Of a DNA stretch of 64,000 nt, positions 37,001-44,403 are shown one piece after another; positions within the stretch are counted from its first letter, which is position 1, and each line of letters begins with the position of its first letter. The translations under genes were made by a program, and so were the position numbers. Below the pieces are notes generated by a model. The model was not told where the DNA came from. It did no database searches and saw nothing but the letters and a program-made list of their open reading frames with translations. The stretch is from Cytophagales bacterium. Its GTDB lineage: Bacteria; Bacteroidota; Bacteroidia; Cytophagales; Flammeovirgaceae. The stretch lies in contig JANWWC010000002.1 in assembly GCA_025056215.1 (NCBI GenBank), positions 124,001 through 188,000 on the forward strand, given 5' to 3'.

Positions 37001-37136
37001 TGTTTCAGGGCAATACAAAGGGAAATATCTTTTAACGGAACTGCTCCAAAAAAGAGTGTTTCTAACTCGTGGTACTTATTTGCTCAGAGCGATTGATAAA
37101 AACAAAACTTGCCACTGGAAAATTATGGTCGAATAA
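34059..37136 (+). CDS. large exported surface protein with two LamG-like tandem modules
   Basis: The 1025-residue protein has a signal peptide and then two copies of a ~410-residue module. Each starts with a concanavalin/LamG-like segment (LRGWYRADAGVILSSGAVSQW and LVGWFKADTGITLSGGAVSSL), passes through LGYISEIAVYD / YGHIAEILVYD, contains LKYGxTLS and the DDDGDFSNASVYS / DDDGNFSNANVYS pair and ends in RYITIGS / RYFTIGS. A C-terminal region of about 150 residues (LPVSLLKFDASLQ, EKSYDGYHW, GTYLLRAID) looks like an Ig-like module plus a degenerate type IX secretion signal. It is probably a cell-surface adhesin or sugar-binding protein. The period between modules is 429 codons. Confidence 0.82.
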   Translation: MKTKLLTIVSLIILTNLKTIKAQNPGGIGTTNLRGWYRADAGVILSSGAVSQWNDQSPLANHATQSTAVFRPTYDSSTLNYQPVVNFNGFNQYLNLPDLLPTSSTSLSIFAVGYRPNTGGDNWGVMFFGQSDANGWIGGGYGLVSTHETNTTFGFWVNQWTNNASSSTIVGTPVLHVGNWNGITSNTLHYYANGTSLATYAYSGTVGDGGVSAIGSSGNTNYCFLGYISEIAVYDIGLSLAQHHRVSSYLALKYGLTLSTDYVNSSGATVYQTVAPYHHRIIGIARDDATALLQKQSRTFTDSTRLYISSLANNNANNTGTFSSDNQYLVIGDNNGLLYANPTTEVPSGIYSKLGREWKVTNTNFSNNFNIQVVLNSFASPSSVNPAHLRLLVDDDGDFSNASVYSTLDGIGISYANPVITISGISTSMIPTNTTRYITIGSISDSTNLGLKKVFTIHPHRLVGWFKADTGITLSGGAVSSLEDQGGFNNHSSQTNASQRPTLDSSVFNYNPALSFDGFDDHLVLPALVPSSNTQLTIFAVARQTNTNRDPWGVLFKGRTNSWGGGGYALTNLNAANTSFGFWVHTYNANFVTSGAPISQPTLLTGNWNGTTPGHLQYFQNGTSLGTDNYSGTIGGTAANSIIGGDGSTNYSFYGHIAEILVYDSGLTLTNTRQINSYLALKYGITLSHNYLSYNNNIVYTTAAPYNQNIVGLAREDSMNLLQKQSRTLDDSFRVYLASLATYNSSNTGSFSSDKQYLVIGSDNGKLHSTSMSEIPLGIFSRIGREWKVTNTNFNGTFSISITLDNHAITSVTASHLRLLVDDDGNFSNANVYSTADGITISYSAPVVTIGNISNSIIPMNSTRYFTIGSVSPFTPLPVSLLKFDASLQNNKATVYWNFFNVVDSAVLEKSYDGYHWSSVYQFNNLQSGEFEDDNLSTITYYRLRFQENQNWQFSKVVHVEKRPQENCILEEFNEEVEIFDVSGQYKGKYLLTELLQKRVFLTRGTYLLRAIDKNKTCHWKIMVE
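34161..36675 (+). repeat. intragenic tandem duplication, ~1287-base period
   Basis: Copy 1 runs from about 34161 to 35390 and copy 2 from about 35448 to 36675. The GW(Y/F)(R/K)AD start codons of the two copies are 1287 bases (429 codons) apart. Similarity is clear at protein level (for example the DDDGDFSNASVYS and DDDGNFSNANVYS pair) but diverged at DNA level, so the duplication is old. Confidence 0.75.
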
Positions 37137-37147
37137 AAAATTGACTT

Positions 37148-37978
37148 TCATTCGATTATCTCATCATAATCAAATAAGGTAGGATTAGGGTATCGAAATG
37201 CATAATTGAGCAATTTTTGCACCTTTGACGAATCTACGATTTTGTAAGGAGGCTGCGTATTTGTATCAATAAAATGCGGAAGAGGAAGTTTCATTTTCAC
37301 ACAACTATGCTGAAATACTTCTTTGCGAGTAGGGTGATAGGGTGCGACAGCATTTAAAATTTCTCCCCAACACTGTTGATGAATAATTTTTCTTATAATT
37401 TCAACAGCATCAGTTCTATGAATATAATTCACAGGAACATTAAAATTCTCTACAGATTTTCCACTGAAATATTTTCCTGGAATTCGGTTGGCTCCCATAA
37501 GCCCACCCATGCGAACAATAGTAGAAGCTTTTCCATACGAGTTTCGAATTCTGTTTTCAGCTTCCCAAATGGCATAATGCTGAGTATTGTGAGCATTGAT
37601 TTCTGTATCTTCATCGACTAACTGATTACATTCAGGATATACCGAAGTAGAACTTACATATAGAATATTTTTCACATCATATCGCTTAGCGAATTTTAAG
37701 ATGCTTTCAATTTGTATTATATGAAAATTTTCAGATTTATCAGAAAAACGACTTGGCGGAATATTGATTACCAAAACATCAGAAAACCAAAACTCCTCTT
37801 GTAAGGGTGTAATAAGTTGAGGCGAAAATTTCACCTCAAATGGCGTAATTCCGTGTTTTTTCAAAAAATTTAACTTTTGAGGATTGGTAGTGCTTCCATT
37901 TACTTCAAATCCATCTTCCAACAAGCGAATTGCAAGAGGGAAACCTAACCACCCACATCCTAATACAGAAATTTTCAT
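37148..37978 (-). CDS. NAD(P)-binding epimerase/dehydratase family protein (extended SDR, YeeZ-like)
   Basis: This 276-residue protein has a Rossmann loop GCGWLG at 7-12 and the SDR marks VINIPPSRF, YVSSTSVYPE (Ser/Thr-rich active-site strand) and RMGGLMG. The canonical YxxxK is not clear; the region HYAIWEAENRIR may replace it. The closest match from memory is the YeeZ-type SDR family, whose substrates are unknown. It is the last gene of the mreB-mreC-cheR group, with its start overlapping the cheR stop by four bases. Confidence 0.78.
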   Translation of the reverse strand: MKISVLGCGWLGFPLAIRLLEDGFEVNGSTTNPQKLNFLKKHGITPFEVKFSPQLITPLQEEFWFSDVLVINIPPSRFSDKSENFHIIQIESILKFAKRYDVKNILYVSSTSVYPECNQLVDEDTEINAHNTQHYAIWEAENRIRNSYGKASTIVRMGGLMGANRIPGKYFSGKSVENFNVPVNYIHRTDAVEIIRKIIHQQCWGEILNAVAPYHPTRKEVFQHSCVKMKLPLPHFIDTNTQPPYKIVDSSKVQKLLNYAFRYPNPTLFDYDEIIE

Positions 37979-38814
37979 TTTCTTCGCAATATTTTATAGG
38001 CTGGTTCGACCATTTCAAAATAAGGTTGATACAAACCAAACGAAAGGGAATCAAAATATCCTAAAATAAGAAAGCCGTCAGGGTGAAGCGTTTGGTAGAA
38101 CAATTGTAAAACTTTTAGCTTAAGAGTATCGTCGAAATAGATTAGCACATTTCTGCAAAAAATCACATCGAAACGTCCTTGCGAATCAGCCAGTGGTTCC
38201 AATAAACTATGTTGAACAAAAGAAATATTCTGACGAACAAAAGCTTTAACACAAAACTCACTATTTTTTAAAGAATCAAAATATTCGAATATTCCTTTTT
38301 TACTGTTCGGATTAAAAGTTAAATAATTTTTTTGATATTGTTGAAGCAAATCTGCTTCATAACAGCCTGACTGAGCTTTTGCTACAAAAGTTCGATTAAT
38401 ATCTGATGCGAGTGTATAAGTACAATATCTTAAGTTTTGTTCGTGTAGTACAATAGAAGCAGTATAAACTTCTTCTCCAGTAGAACAACCAGCGTGCCAC
38501 ATATAAATAGTGGAATTGCACGACAATTTGGGAAGAATATCATCACGGAATTTTATCCATAAATCGGGATTGCGAAACATTTCAGTGAGCCCAACCGTGA
38601 TTTCATCAATATAAGTAAAAATAAATTGACTATCTTTCAGAAGATGTTTCCAAAGACCTATTGTATTTTCGAAACGATATTTGTTAATAATTCTGACGAT
38701 GCGCCGTTTAAGAGAGTTGATTTCATAATTAGTAAAATCAATTCCGTAGCGCAACAAAATGGCGCGATTGATAGACATAATTTCTTCATCTGATATGCTA
38801 GCTTCATCAATCAT
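37975..38814 (-). CDS. CheR-type protein-glutamate methyltransferase
   Basis: The 279-residue protein is a CheR methyltransferase, which adds methyl groups from SAM to glutamates of chemoreceptors. The N-terminal helical domain contains LTEMFRNPDLW, the methylated-region landmark. The SAM domain carries GCSTGEE (109-115), ASDIN near 157, and DVIFCRNVLIYFDD. No CheA, CheB or receptor gene is in the window, so it may act on a non-chemotaxis partner, as do several orphan CheR proteins. It sits directly between mreC and the SDR gene. Confidence 0.9.
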   Translation of the reverse strand: MIDEASISDEEIMSINRAILLRYGIDFTNYEINSLKRRIVRIINKYRFENTIGLWKHLLKDSQFIFTYIDEITVGLTEMFRNPDLWIKFRDDILPKLSCNSTIYMWHAGCSTGEEVYTASIVLHEQNLRYCTYTLASDINRTFVAKAQSGCYEADLLQQYQKNYLTFNPNSKKGIFEYFDSLKNSEFCVKAFVRQNISFVQHSLLEPLADSQGRFDVIFCRNVLIYFDDTLKLKVLQLFYQTLHPDGFLILGYFDSLSFGLYQPYFEMVEPAYKILRRK

Positions 38815-38817
38815 TTA

Positions 38818-39675
38818 TCAAAAATTTTTGATTTCAAGAGAATCTATCTCTGTTTGATGATAGTGTTTAATGATGTAAACATAATGAAGTTTCGTAAAAT
38901 CAGCTGCAAGTTTAACTCTCACAATTAAAAATACTTCTGCTGTTTCTTTGACAACTTCGTCTACCACACCAATCATCACATTTTCAGGAAACACAGCATT
39001 ATACCCTGACGTTACGACCGTATCTCCGTTTTGAACCTTTACATGCCTTGCTAGATAATGCAAATAAACATATTGCGGACTTTTTCCGTCCCATTTTGCT
39101 GTACACAAAGTTCTATCTTTTTTTAACATAGCAGAAATGCTCATATCAGGATGCAAAACAGAATAAGCTACAGAATAATTTTGAGAGCATGCTTTTATTT
39201 TGCCAATAATTCCCAAACTATTAACTACTCCCATCCCAGGAGCAATTCCGTCTCTTTCTCCTTTATCTAAGGTAATGAAATTGGCAGCGCGATGTACGGA
39301 ATTGTTAATCACATAAGCAGATGTTACATCGTATACATTTTGAAAGGTAGGAGCTTTTATAGAGTCCGATGAGATATTGAATTTTACTAAATAGTGTTCA
39401 TTTTTAAGAACTTGCTCTTTTTGAAGGTCTGCAAGTTGCTTTCGCAGAAGAGCGTTTTCATATGCAATTTGAGTGTTTATTGATTTGAGTTGAAAATAAG
39501 AAAGAATGTTCGTCATGGTAGCGTTGATTTTCCCACTGACATAGTTTGCTGAGGTAACAAACGCTACCCGCTGATAGGAATTTGCTTTAATAATAAACCA
39601 CATACAAATTCCTTCCAGCATCACAAAAATAAAAAAGGACCTATTGTTGTATAAAAAAGTAAATAAAGGGTTCAC
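38818..39675 (-). CDS. mreC: rod-shape-determining protein MreC
   Basis: A 285-residue bitopic protein with one N-terminal membrane segment (about 12-30) and a coiled coil near 70-100 (ALLRKQLADLQKEQ). The two-barrel periplasmic domain contains NKYSV-type start INNSVHRAANFITLDKGERDGIAPGMGVVNSLGIIGKI and VVTSGYNAVFPENVMIGVV. MreC links cytosolic MreB to the cell-wall elongation machinery. It follows mreB after 12 bases. The usual mreD gene does not follow; cheR does. Confidence 0.92.
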   Translation of the reverse strand: MNPLFTFLYNNRSFFIFVMLEGICMWFIIKANSYQRVAFVTSANYVSGKINATMTNILSYFQLKSINTQIAYENALLRKQLADLQKEQVLKNEHYLVKFNISSDSIKAPTFQNVYDVTSAYVINNSVHRAANFITLDKGERDGIAPGMGVVNSLGIIGKIKACSQNYSVAYSVLHPDMSISAMLKKDRTLCTAKWDGKSPQYVYLHYLARHVKVQNGDTVVTSGYNAVFPENVMIGVVDEVVKETAEVFLIVRVKLAADFTKLHYVYIIKHYHQTEIDSLEIKNF

Positions 39676-39687
39676 ATGAAAAGCAAA

Positions 39688-40713
39688 TTAAGTCATTAAA
39701 ACAGCTTTATAGCGTTCTAAATGCTTTAAGGCTTCTCCTGCTCCTCTTACTACAGCTCGCAAGGGATCTTCTGCTACATGGACTGGCAATTTGGTCTTAG
39801 CTGCCAAACGCTTATCCAGTCCTCGCAAAAGAGCTCCTCCCCCTGTAAGATGAATGCCTCTCTCGTAAATATCTGCTGAAAGTTCTGGTGGAGAAGTTTC
39901 TAACGCTTTTAGTACTGCTTCTTCAATTTTAGAAATAGATTTATCAAGTGCAAACGCCACCTCTTGATAAGATACTTTGATTACTTTAGGAGTTCCTGTC
40001 ATAAGGTCGCGACCGCGTACCTCAAAATCATCTGGTGGATTTTCAAGTTCAGACACTGCTGCACCTACTTCTATTTTAGTTTTTTCTGCTGTTCGCTCAC
40101 CAATCAAAATATTGTGCTGTCTGCGTACATAATCCAAAATATCGCGGTTAAATACATCACCTGCAATACGAACAGACTGGTCACATACAATCCCAGAGAG
40201 TGCAATTACTGCAATCTCTGAGGTTCCTCCGCCAATATCTACGATCATGTTACCGACGGGTTGTTCTATATCAATACCGATTCCAATAGCTGCAGCAATA
40301 GGCTCAGAAATCATGTAGACTTCTTTGGCGCCAGCATGTTCGGCTGAATCGCGCACCGCTCGCTTTTCCACTTCAGTAATGCCAGAAGGAATGCAAATTA
40401 CCATTCGGTAAGAAGGAGTAAAAAAGCGATTGCCCGTATCAATCATTTTTATCATTCCCTTGATCATAAGTTCTGCCGCTTGGAAATCGGCAATAACGCC
40501 ATCTTTTAAAGGACGAATCGTTTTAATGTTGTCGTGCGTTTTTTCATGCATTTGCATGGCTTTATGACCTAACGCCATGACTTTGCTTGTAGTCTTATCA
40601 ATAGCAATGATGGATGGCTCATCGACAACAATTTTTCCTTTGTAAAGTATTAAAGTATTTGCAGTACCTAAATCTATAGCTAAATCGCTGGTAAACAATT
40701 CAAATAAACCCAT
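39688..40713 (-). CDS. mreB: rod-shape-determining actin homologue MreB
   Basis: The 341-residue protein is an actin/HSP70-fold filament protein. Phosphate-1 is in AIDLGTANTLI, phosphate-2 in MIVDIGGGTSEIAVI, the adenosine motif in LTGGGALLRGLD, and the membrane-binding start MGLFELFTSD is present. It directs peptidoglycan synthesis to the side wall and implies a rod-shaped cell. It is the first gene of a four-gene minus-strand group with mreC, cheR and the SDR gene. Confidence 0.96.
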   Translation of the reverse strand: MGLFELFTSDLAIDLGTANTLILYKGKIVVDEPSIIAIDKTTSKVMALGHKAMQMHEKTHDNIKTIRPLKDGVIADFQAAELMIKGMIKMIDTGNRFFTPSYRMVICIPSGITEVEKRAVRDSAEHAGAKEVYMISEPIAAAIGIGIDIEQPVGNMIVDIGGGTSEIAVIALSGIVCDQSVRIAGDVFNRDILDYVRRQHNILIGERTAEKTKIEVGAAVSELENPPDDFEVRGRDLMTGTPKVIKVSYQEVAFALDKSISKIEEAVLKALETSPPELSADIYERGIHLTGGGALLRGLDKRLAAKTKLPVHVAEDPLRAVVRGAGEALKHLERYKAVLMT

Positions 40714-40748
40714 ATCGGTAAATAAATCTTGTAAAAATAGATTTTTGG

Positions 40749-40756
40749 CAAAAATA
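40749..40756 (-). promoter_or_regulatory. -7 element of the mreB operon
   Basis: On the minus strand it reads TATTTTTG (TAnnTTTG), about 36 bases upstream of the mreB start at 40713. No well-spaced -33 TTG is apparent. Confidence 0.5.
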
Positions 40757-40951
40757 AAAGCGTTTTAAAATACTGCTAAAACTTTCTCAATAAAAAATTG
40801 AAGGTTTTTTTATAGTGTTAACGAAATGTTCATTTGAATATTTTAAAGCTCAGCTTGTTTTCAGAGAATAAAACAATTTTTTTAAGCTTATGACAAAGAC
40901 AACTCAAACACTTTAGTAATTTTCTTGTTGTATAAAACAAAAACATAAAAC

Positions 40952-41845
40952 ATGAGTCAAACCGATGTTTTAGAAAAAGAAATTAAAGACCTTAAAGAGC
41001 AACTCTCGTCTCAGTATAGCATGTTTGAAATGACGGTGAATCACCTTCAAAAGCTTCAAGAAGAATTACGAACATCTGAAAAACTGCTCGCAAAATCTAA
41101 TAAAAAACTCTTAGACAGTATTCACTATTCAAAAAACATCCTCGATTCTTTTCTTTTAAAAGAAGAATACTTACAAGCGAAATTTCCTAACTCTTTTATC
41201 ATTCATACGCCAAAAGACATCATAGGAGGCGATTTTGCTTGGCTTGCTCAACACAGAAAAAAAATTTTTTTAGGATTAGGAGATTGCACAGGGCATGGTG
41301 TACCTGCTGCTATGCTCACTATTTTTATGATAAGTACATTAAACCAAATCTTTAACCAGAATCCTGATCTTTCTCCTGCAAATTTGATTATCGAGTTAGA
41401 CAAAATAATGAAACAATACACTCACCATCAATTTATCAAAGATACCGCCGAATTAGGTATTTTGTGTGTCGACATAGCCAGAAGAAAAGCGATTTATTCA
41501 GGCGCTAAACGTCCGTTAGTTGTAATATCGAACAAAAAACTTACTTATTATAAAGGAGCTCGTTTTTATCCTGGTAATCCTCATATTAGCACAGAAGTTC
41601 CTCAAGATTATTACTTCAAAATTCCCAACGAATCGATGCTTTACTTGTTCTCTGACGGAGTTACAGACCAATTCGGAGGAGAAAATCATCAAAAATTCTC
41701 GGAAAAAAAATTGCTCGATTTATTTTTTCAAATACATTTACAAGCAATTGATTATCAAAAAAACACTTTATTAGAAGTACTTACAAATTGGCAAGGGAAT
41801 AATTCTCAAACAGATGATAAATTAATTTTAGGAATAAAATTTTAA
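40952..41845 (+). CDS. SpoIIE-type PP2C phosphatase with N-terminal coiled coil
   Basis: A 297-residue protein with about 60 residues of predicted coiled coil (heptad-like Leu/Lys/Glu) followed by SIHYSKNIL, the usual linker into SpoIIE phosphatases of Bacteroidota. Metal-binding positions are D94 (GGDFAWL), D111 (LGDCTGHG with H115 and GVPAAMLT), LFSDGVTDQFGG and the C-terminal TDDKLILG. It is a phosphatase that may dephosphorylate the STAS-like protein encoded right downstream after 13 bases. No kinase is adjacent. Confidence 0.88.
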   Translation: MSQTDVLEKEIKDLKEQLSSQYSMFEMTVNHLQKLQEELRTSEKLLAKSNKKLLDSIHYSKNILDSFLLKEEYLQAKFPNSFIIHTPKDIIGGDFAWLAQHRKKIFLGLGDCTGHGVPAAMLTIFMISTLNQIFNQNPDLSPANLIIELDKIMKQYTHHQFIKDTAELGILCVDIARRKAIYSGAKRPLVVISNKKLTYYKGARFYPGNPHISTEVPQDYYFKIPNESMLYLFSDGVTDQFGGENHQKFSEKKLLDLFFQIHLQAIDYQKNTLLEVLTNWQGNNSQTDDKLILGIKF

Positions 41846-41858
41846 TCTTTCAAGAACC

Positions 41859-42323
41859 ATGAATACATCAAATCTTACTGCCTCTTCAGTGCTCCCTCAA
41901 CTTCAATATTCTTGGGAAACTGCAGTAGAAAAAGACTACGGCAAATTATTTATTTTACCCGAAAAGTCCATTATAATTTGTGAGCTTACTAAACAATACG
42001 TTCCAATCGAAGAATTTCGCGAAATCTTCTCTTTAGCTATACCGCTAATTGAAAAGTATCAAATCAAAAAGTTTATATTTGATAAACAAAATCTGCGCGT
42101 GTTTCATCAACCTTCGATGGAGTGGTATTTTATTCATTGGAAACAAGAAGTTTATAAAAAGGGATTGAGCATTCACCGTAAAATTTTACCCAAAAATCAG
42201 CCTGTATTTGAAGCAGCCGTAGCGGCTGGAAGAGCTAAAATTCAAGCAGAATATCCCAATACTATTATTCACTTGCTGGATATTAAGTATAGCAATTCAA
42301 TTGAAGAAGCAATAGAATCTTAA
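41859..42323 (+). CDS. STAS/SpoIIAA-like small protein (tentative)
   Basis: This 154-residue soluble protein has a mixed alpha/beta pattern: FILPEKSIIICELTKQYV, then IPLIEKYQIKKFIFDKQNLRVFHQPSMEWYFIHWKQEVYKKG, then a conserved AAVAAGRAKIQ segment and LLDIKYSNSIEEAIES. In strand-helix order and in the DKQNLRVFHQPSMEWY stretch it resembles the SpoIIAA-like/STAS-type proteins of Cytophagales, but a phosphoserine site is not obvious. Its position directly after a PP2C phosphatase supports a partner-switching substrate. The function is not established. Confidence 0.55.
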   Translation: MNTSNLTASSVLPQLQYSWETAVEKDYGKLFILPEKSIIICELTKQYVPIEEFREIFSLAIPLIEKYQIKKFIFDKQNLRVFHQPSMEWYFIHWKQEVYKKGLSIHRKILPKNQPVFEAAVAAGRAKIQAEYPNTIIHLLDIKYSNSIEEAIES

Positions 42324-42336
42324 AACAAGTACTTTT

Positions 42337-42368
42337 TTTGGGGAATCTATTTAAGGTTTGCATTTTTG
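42337..42368 (+). promoter_or_regulatory. promoter candidate for the Ig-like lipoprotein gene
   Basis: TTTG at 42337-42340 and CATTTTTG at 42361-42368 are 20 bases apart. The second element deviates from TAnnTTTG at its first base. The ATG is at 42387. Confidence 0.4.
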
Positions 42369-42386
42369 CCGAACTAATTAATCATT

Positions 42387-44399
42387 ATGCACGTCGGCAA
42401 GTGTCTTTATTTGTTTTTCATTTTATGGATAATCGTATTACTCACTCAAAGATGCGCCTCTGTAGTTCCTCCTACAGGAGGTCCTAAAGATACAATTCCT
42501 CCTTCTTTGGTAGTTTCTAAGCCCGCAATTCGACAACTTAACTACAAAGAGCCTAAAATTATTCTCACCTTCAACGAGTGGATTCGCGAAAATAATTTGA
42601 AAAAAGAATTACTCATTGCTCCTATTCCATCTGTAAACTATTCTACTAAAACAAGAAAAAAAACTTTTATACTAACGTTTGATTCGCTTTTAGAAGCAAA
42701 TACTACCTATACCTTTAACTTTCGCAATGGAATTTGTGATGTTACAGAAAACAATCCCACTAAAGATAACTATCTAATTTTTAGCACTGGAAACTACATC
42801 GACTCGTTTTCTATTGGTGGTAAAGTAGCAGAACTACTTACCCAAAAACCAGTAGAAAATGCAGTCGTAATGCTGTTCGACAAAAATGATTCTTTATTAG
42901 TAGAAGGGGGAAAACCTCTCTATGTAACAGAAACCGACAAAGATGGAAACTATCAATTCGAAAATTTGAGAAGCGGCCTTTATGAAATATTCGCTCTCAA
43001 AGAAAAAGATGGCAACATGCGATATTCACAACGAGAAGAACTAATTGGATTTTTGCCTCACTCTATTCCGCTAGGTGTAGAAGACGAAAAACCTACCATT
43101 CTCCCCTTAGATAACCAACTTAAAACTTATCTCAATCTTTTTAGTCATCTTCCTGATTCGTCTTTTGAGGAAAAACAAAAAGTCAGACAACAATACGATA
43201 GTGTTCTATACGTACAACGGCAAAAAATTTTTAATCAGCGAACACCTGATTTTATAGGAAATCTGATGAATAATATTTTAGAAACTAGTGATGATAGTGT
43301 TCGCTTATCACTCAAGCAAAATTTGGATAGCTTGCTGTACGAAAATCGAAAAGCAAACGCTTCAAAACAAGATTCCATTTCAGATTTTTCAGTAAAGACT
43401 ACCTTTCCAGATTTTGAAAATGCCTCTACTATTATCAACTTTCAACTTTCTTCTTACGACTTTCGACCTTTAAAACGCATCAGCGCGCGACCTAACAAAC
43501 AATACTTCGAAGTCAAATTCAATAAAGAAGAATTTCTTTTTGATTATCAATTCTTAGATTCTTCCTTACTGTTTGTAACAGATACTAATCTTTCGCTCGA
43601 TAAAATGATTTTCTGCATCAAAGACAAAGAAACTTTGCGCTTTTTCAAAACTTATCATGCTGAAATCGATTCATTGCCTATTTTGCTAAAAAGCTACGAT
43701 TCTATTGGCAGTTTTTTAAATGACACAGTTACTCTTAGATTCAAAAAAATAAGCAAGCCGGAAATTCAGAAATGGGATATCAAGATCTACCCATCGGGAA
43801 ATGAAAAATTTTTAGAAAAAGATTCTATCAAAATGTTTATCACCTTTTCTAAACCGTTGCTTTCTTACAACGCTGATAGCGCTTTTCTGGTTGTTTCTCG
43901 GGATACTATCAACGACACTATTCCTTTAAATCTCCCGAGCAAGTTCAGCAAACTCCAGGATACTCTATATTTTGGTTCTATTCTTTATCAAAAAAATACT
44001 AGTGTTTTGTTTAAAAAAGGAAGTTTTGTTTCTGTTGAAAAAGATACTTCTTCTTTCATTGTTGTTAGTTACAAGTCCAAGAACCCAGAGGAGTACGCTA
44101 GTTTAGCTGGTGAAATTATTTGTCAGTATCCTTCTATCATTCTTCAAGTTCTATCGGAAAAATACGAGGTAGAACAAGAAATAAAATTAGTTCGCCAGTC
44201 TAAATTTCGATTTGAAATGCTTAAACCAGGTACAAAGTGGATTCGAGTCCTCATAGATGAAAACAGCAATGGCAAATGGGATCAAGGAAGCTATCGAAAA
44301 AGAATTCTTCCTGAAAAAGTTTATTTATATCCTCAGTCTATCCCGCTCAAAGCAAACTGGGACGTGTTAGACACTAAAATCATTGTAAACAATCTCTGA
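42387..44399 (+). CDS. lipoprotein with bacterial Ig-like and carboxypeptidase-regulatory-like modules
   Basis: The 670-residue protein has a lipoprotein signal ending in LTQRC (Cys23), followed by the sequence VVPPTGGPKDTIPP that marks a common Bacteroidota family of Ig-like lipoproteins. The Big_5-like part shows KIILTFNEWI and TYTFNFRNGI, and a following carboxypeptidase-regulatory-like segment has DKDGNYQFENLRSGLYEIFAL. The C-terminal part is Ser/Lys-rich and strand-like, ending in IRVLIDENSNGKWDQG, a typical surface-lipoprotein end. The role is likely in the outer membrane or gliding machinery. The flippase gene follows after 4 bases, but its role differs. Confidence 0.82.
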   Translation: MHVGKCLYLFFILWIIVLLTQRCASVVPPTGGPKDTIPPSLVVSKPAIRQLNYKEPKIILTFNEWIRENNLKKELLIAPIPSVNYSTKTRKKTFILTFDSLLEANTTYTFNFRNGICDVTENNPTKDNYLIFSTGNYIDSFSIGGKVAELLTQKPVENAVVMLFDKNDSLLVEGGKPLYVTETDKDGNYQFENLRSGLYEIFALKEKDGNMRYSQREELIGFLPHSIPLGVEDEKPTILPLDNQLKTYLNLFSHLPDSSFEEKQKVRQQYDSVLYVQRQKIFNQRTPDFIGNLMNNILETSDDSVRLSLKQNLDSLLYENRKANASKQDSISDFSVKTTFPDFENASTIINFQLSSYDFRPLKRISARPNKQYFEVKFNKEEFLFDYQFLDSSLLFVTDTNLSLDKMIFCIKDKETLRFFKTYHAEIDSLPILLKSYDSIGSFLNDTVTLRFKKISKPEIQKWDIKIYPSGNEKFLEKDSIKMFITFSKPLLSYNADSAFLVVSRDTINDTIPLNLPSKFSKLQDTLYFGSILYQKNTSVLFKKGSFVSVEKDTSSFIVVSYKSKNPEEYASLAGEIICQYPSIILQVLSEKYEVEQEIKLVRQSKFRFEMLKPGTKWIRVLIDENSNGKWDQGSYRKRILPEKVYLYPQSIPLKANWDVLDTKIIVNNL

Positions 44400-44403
44400 T
44401 ATA

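Noticed and set aside
34059-37136. Possible CRISPR or satellite array
   Set aside because: The repeated parts are long protein modules with a 1287-base period and diverged DNA, not short direct repeats with spacers.
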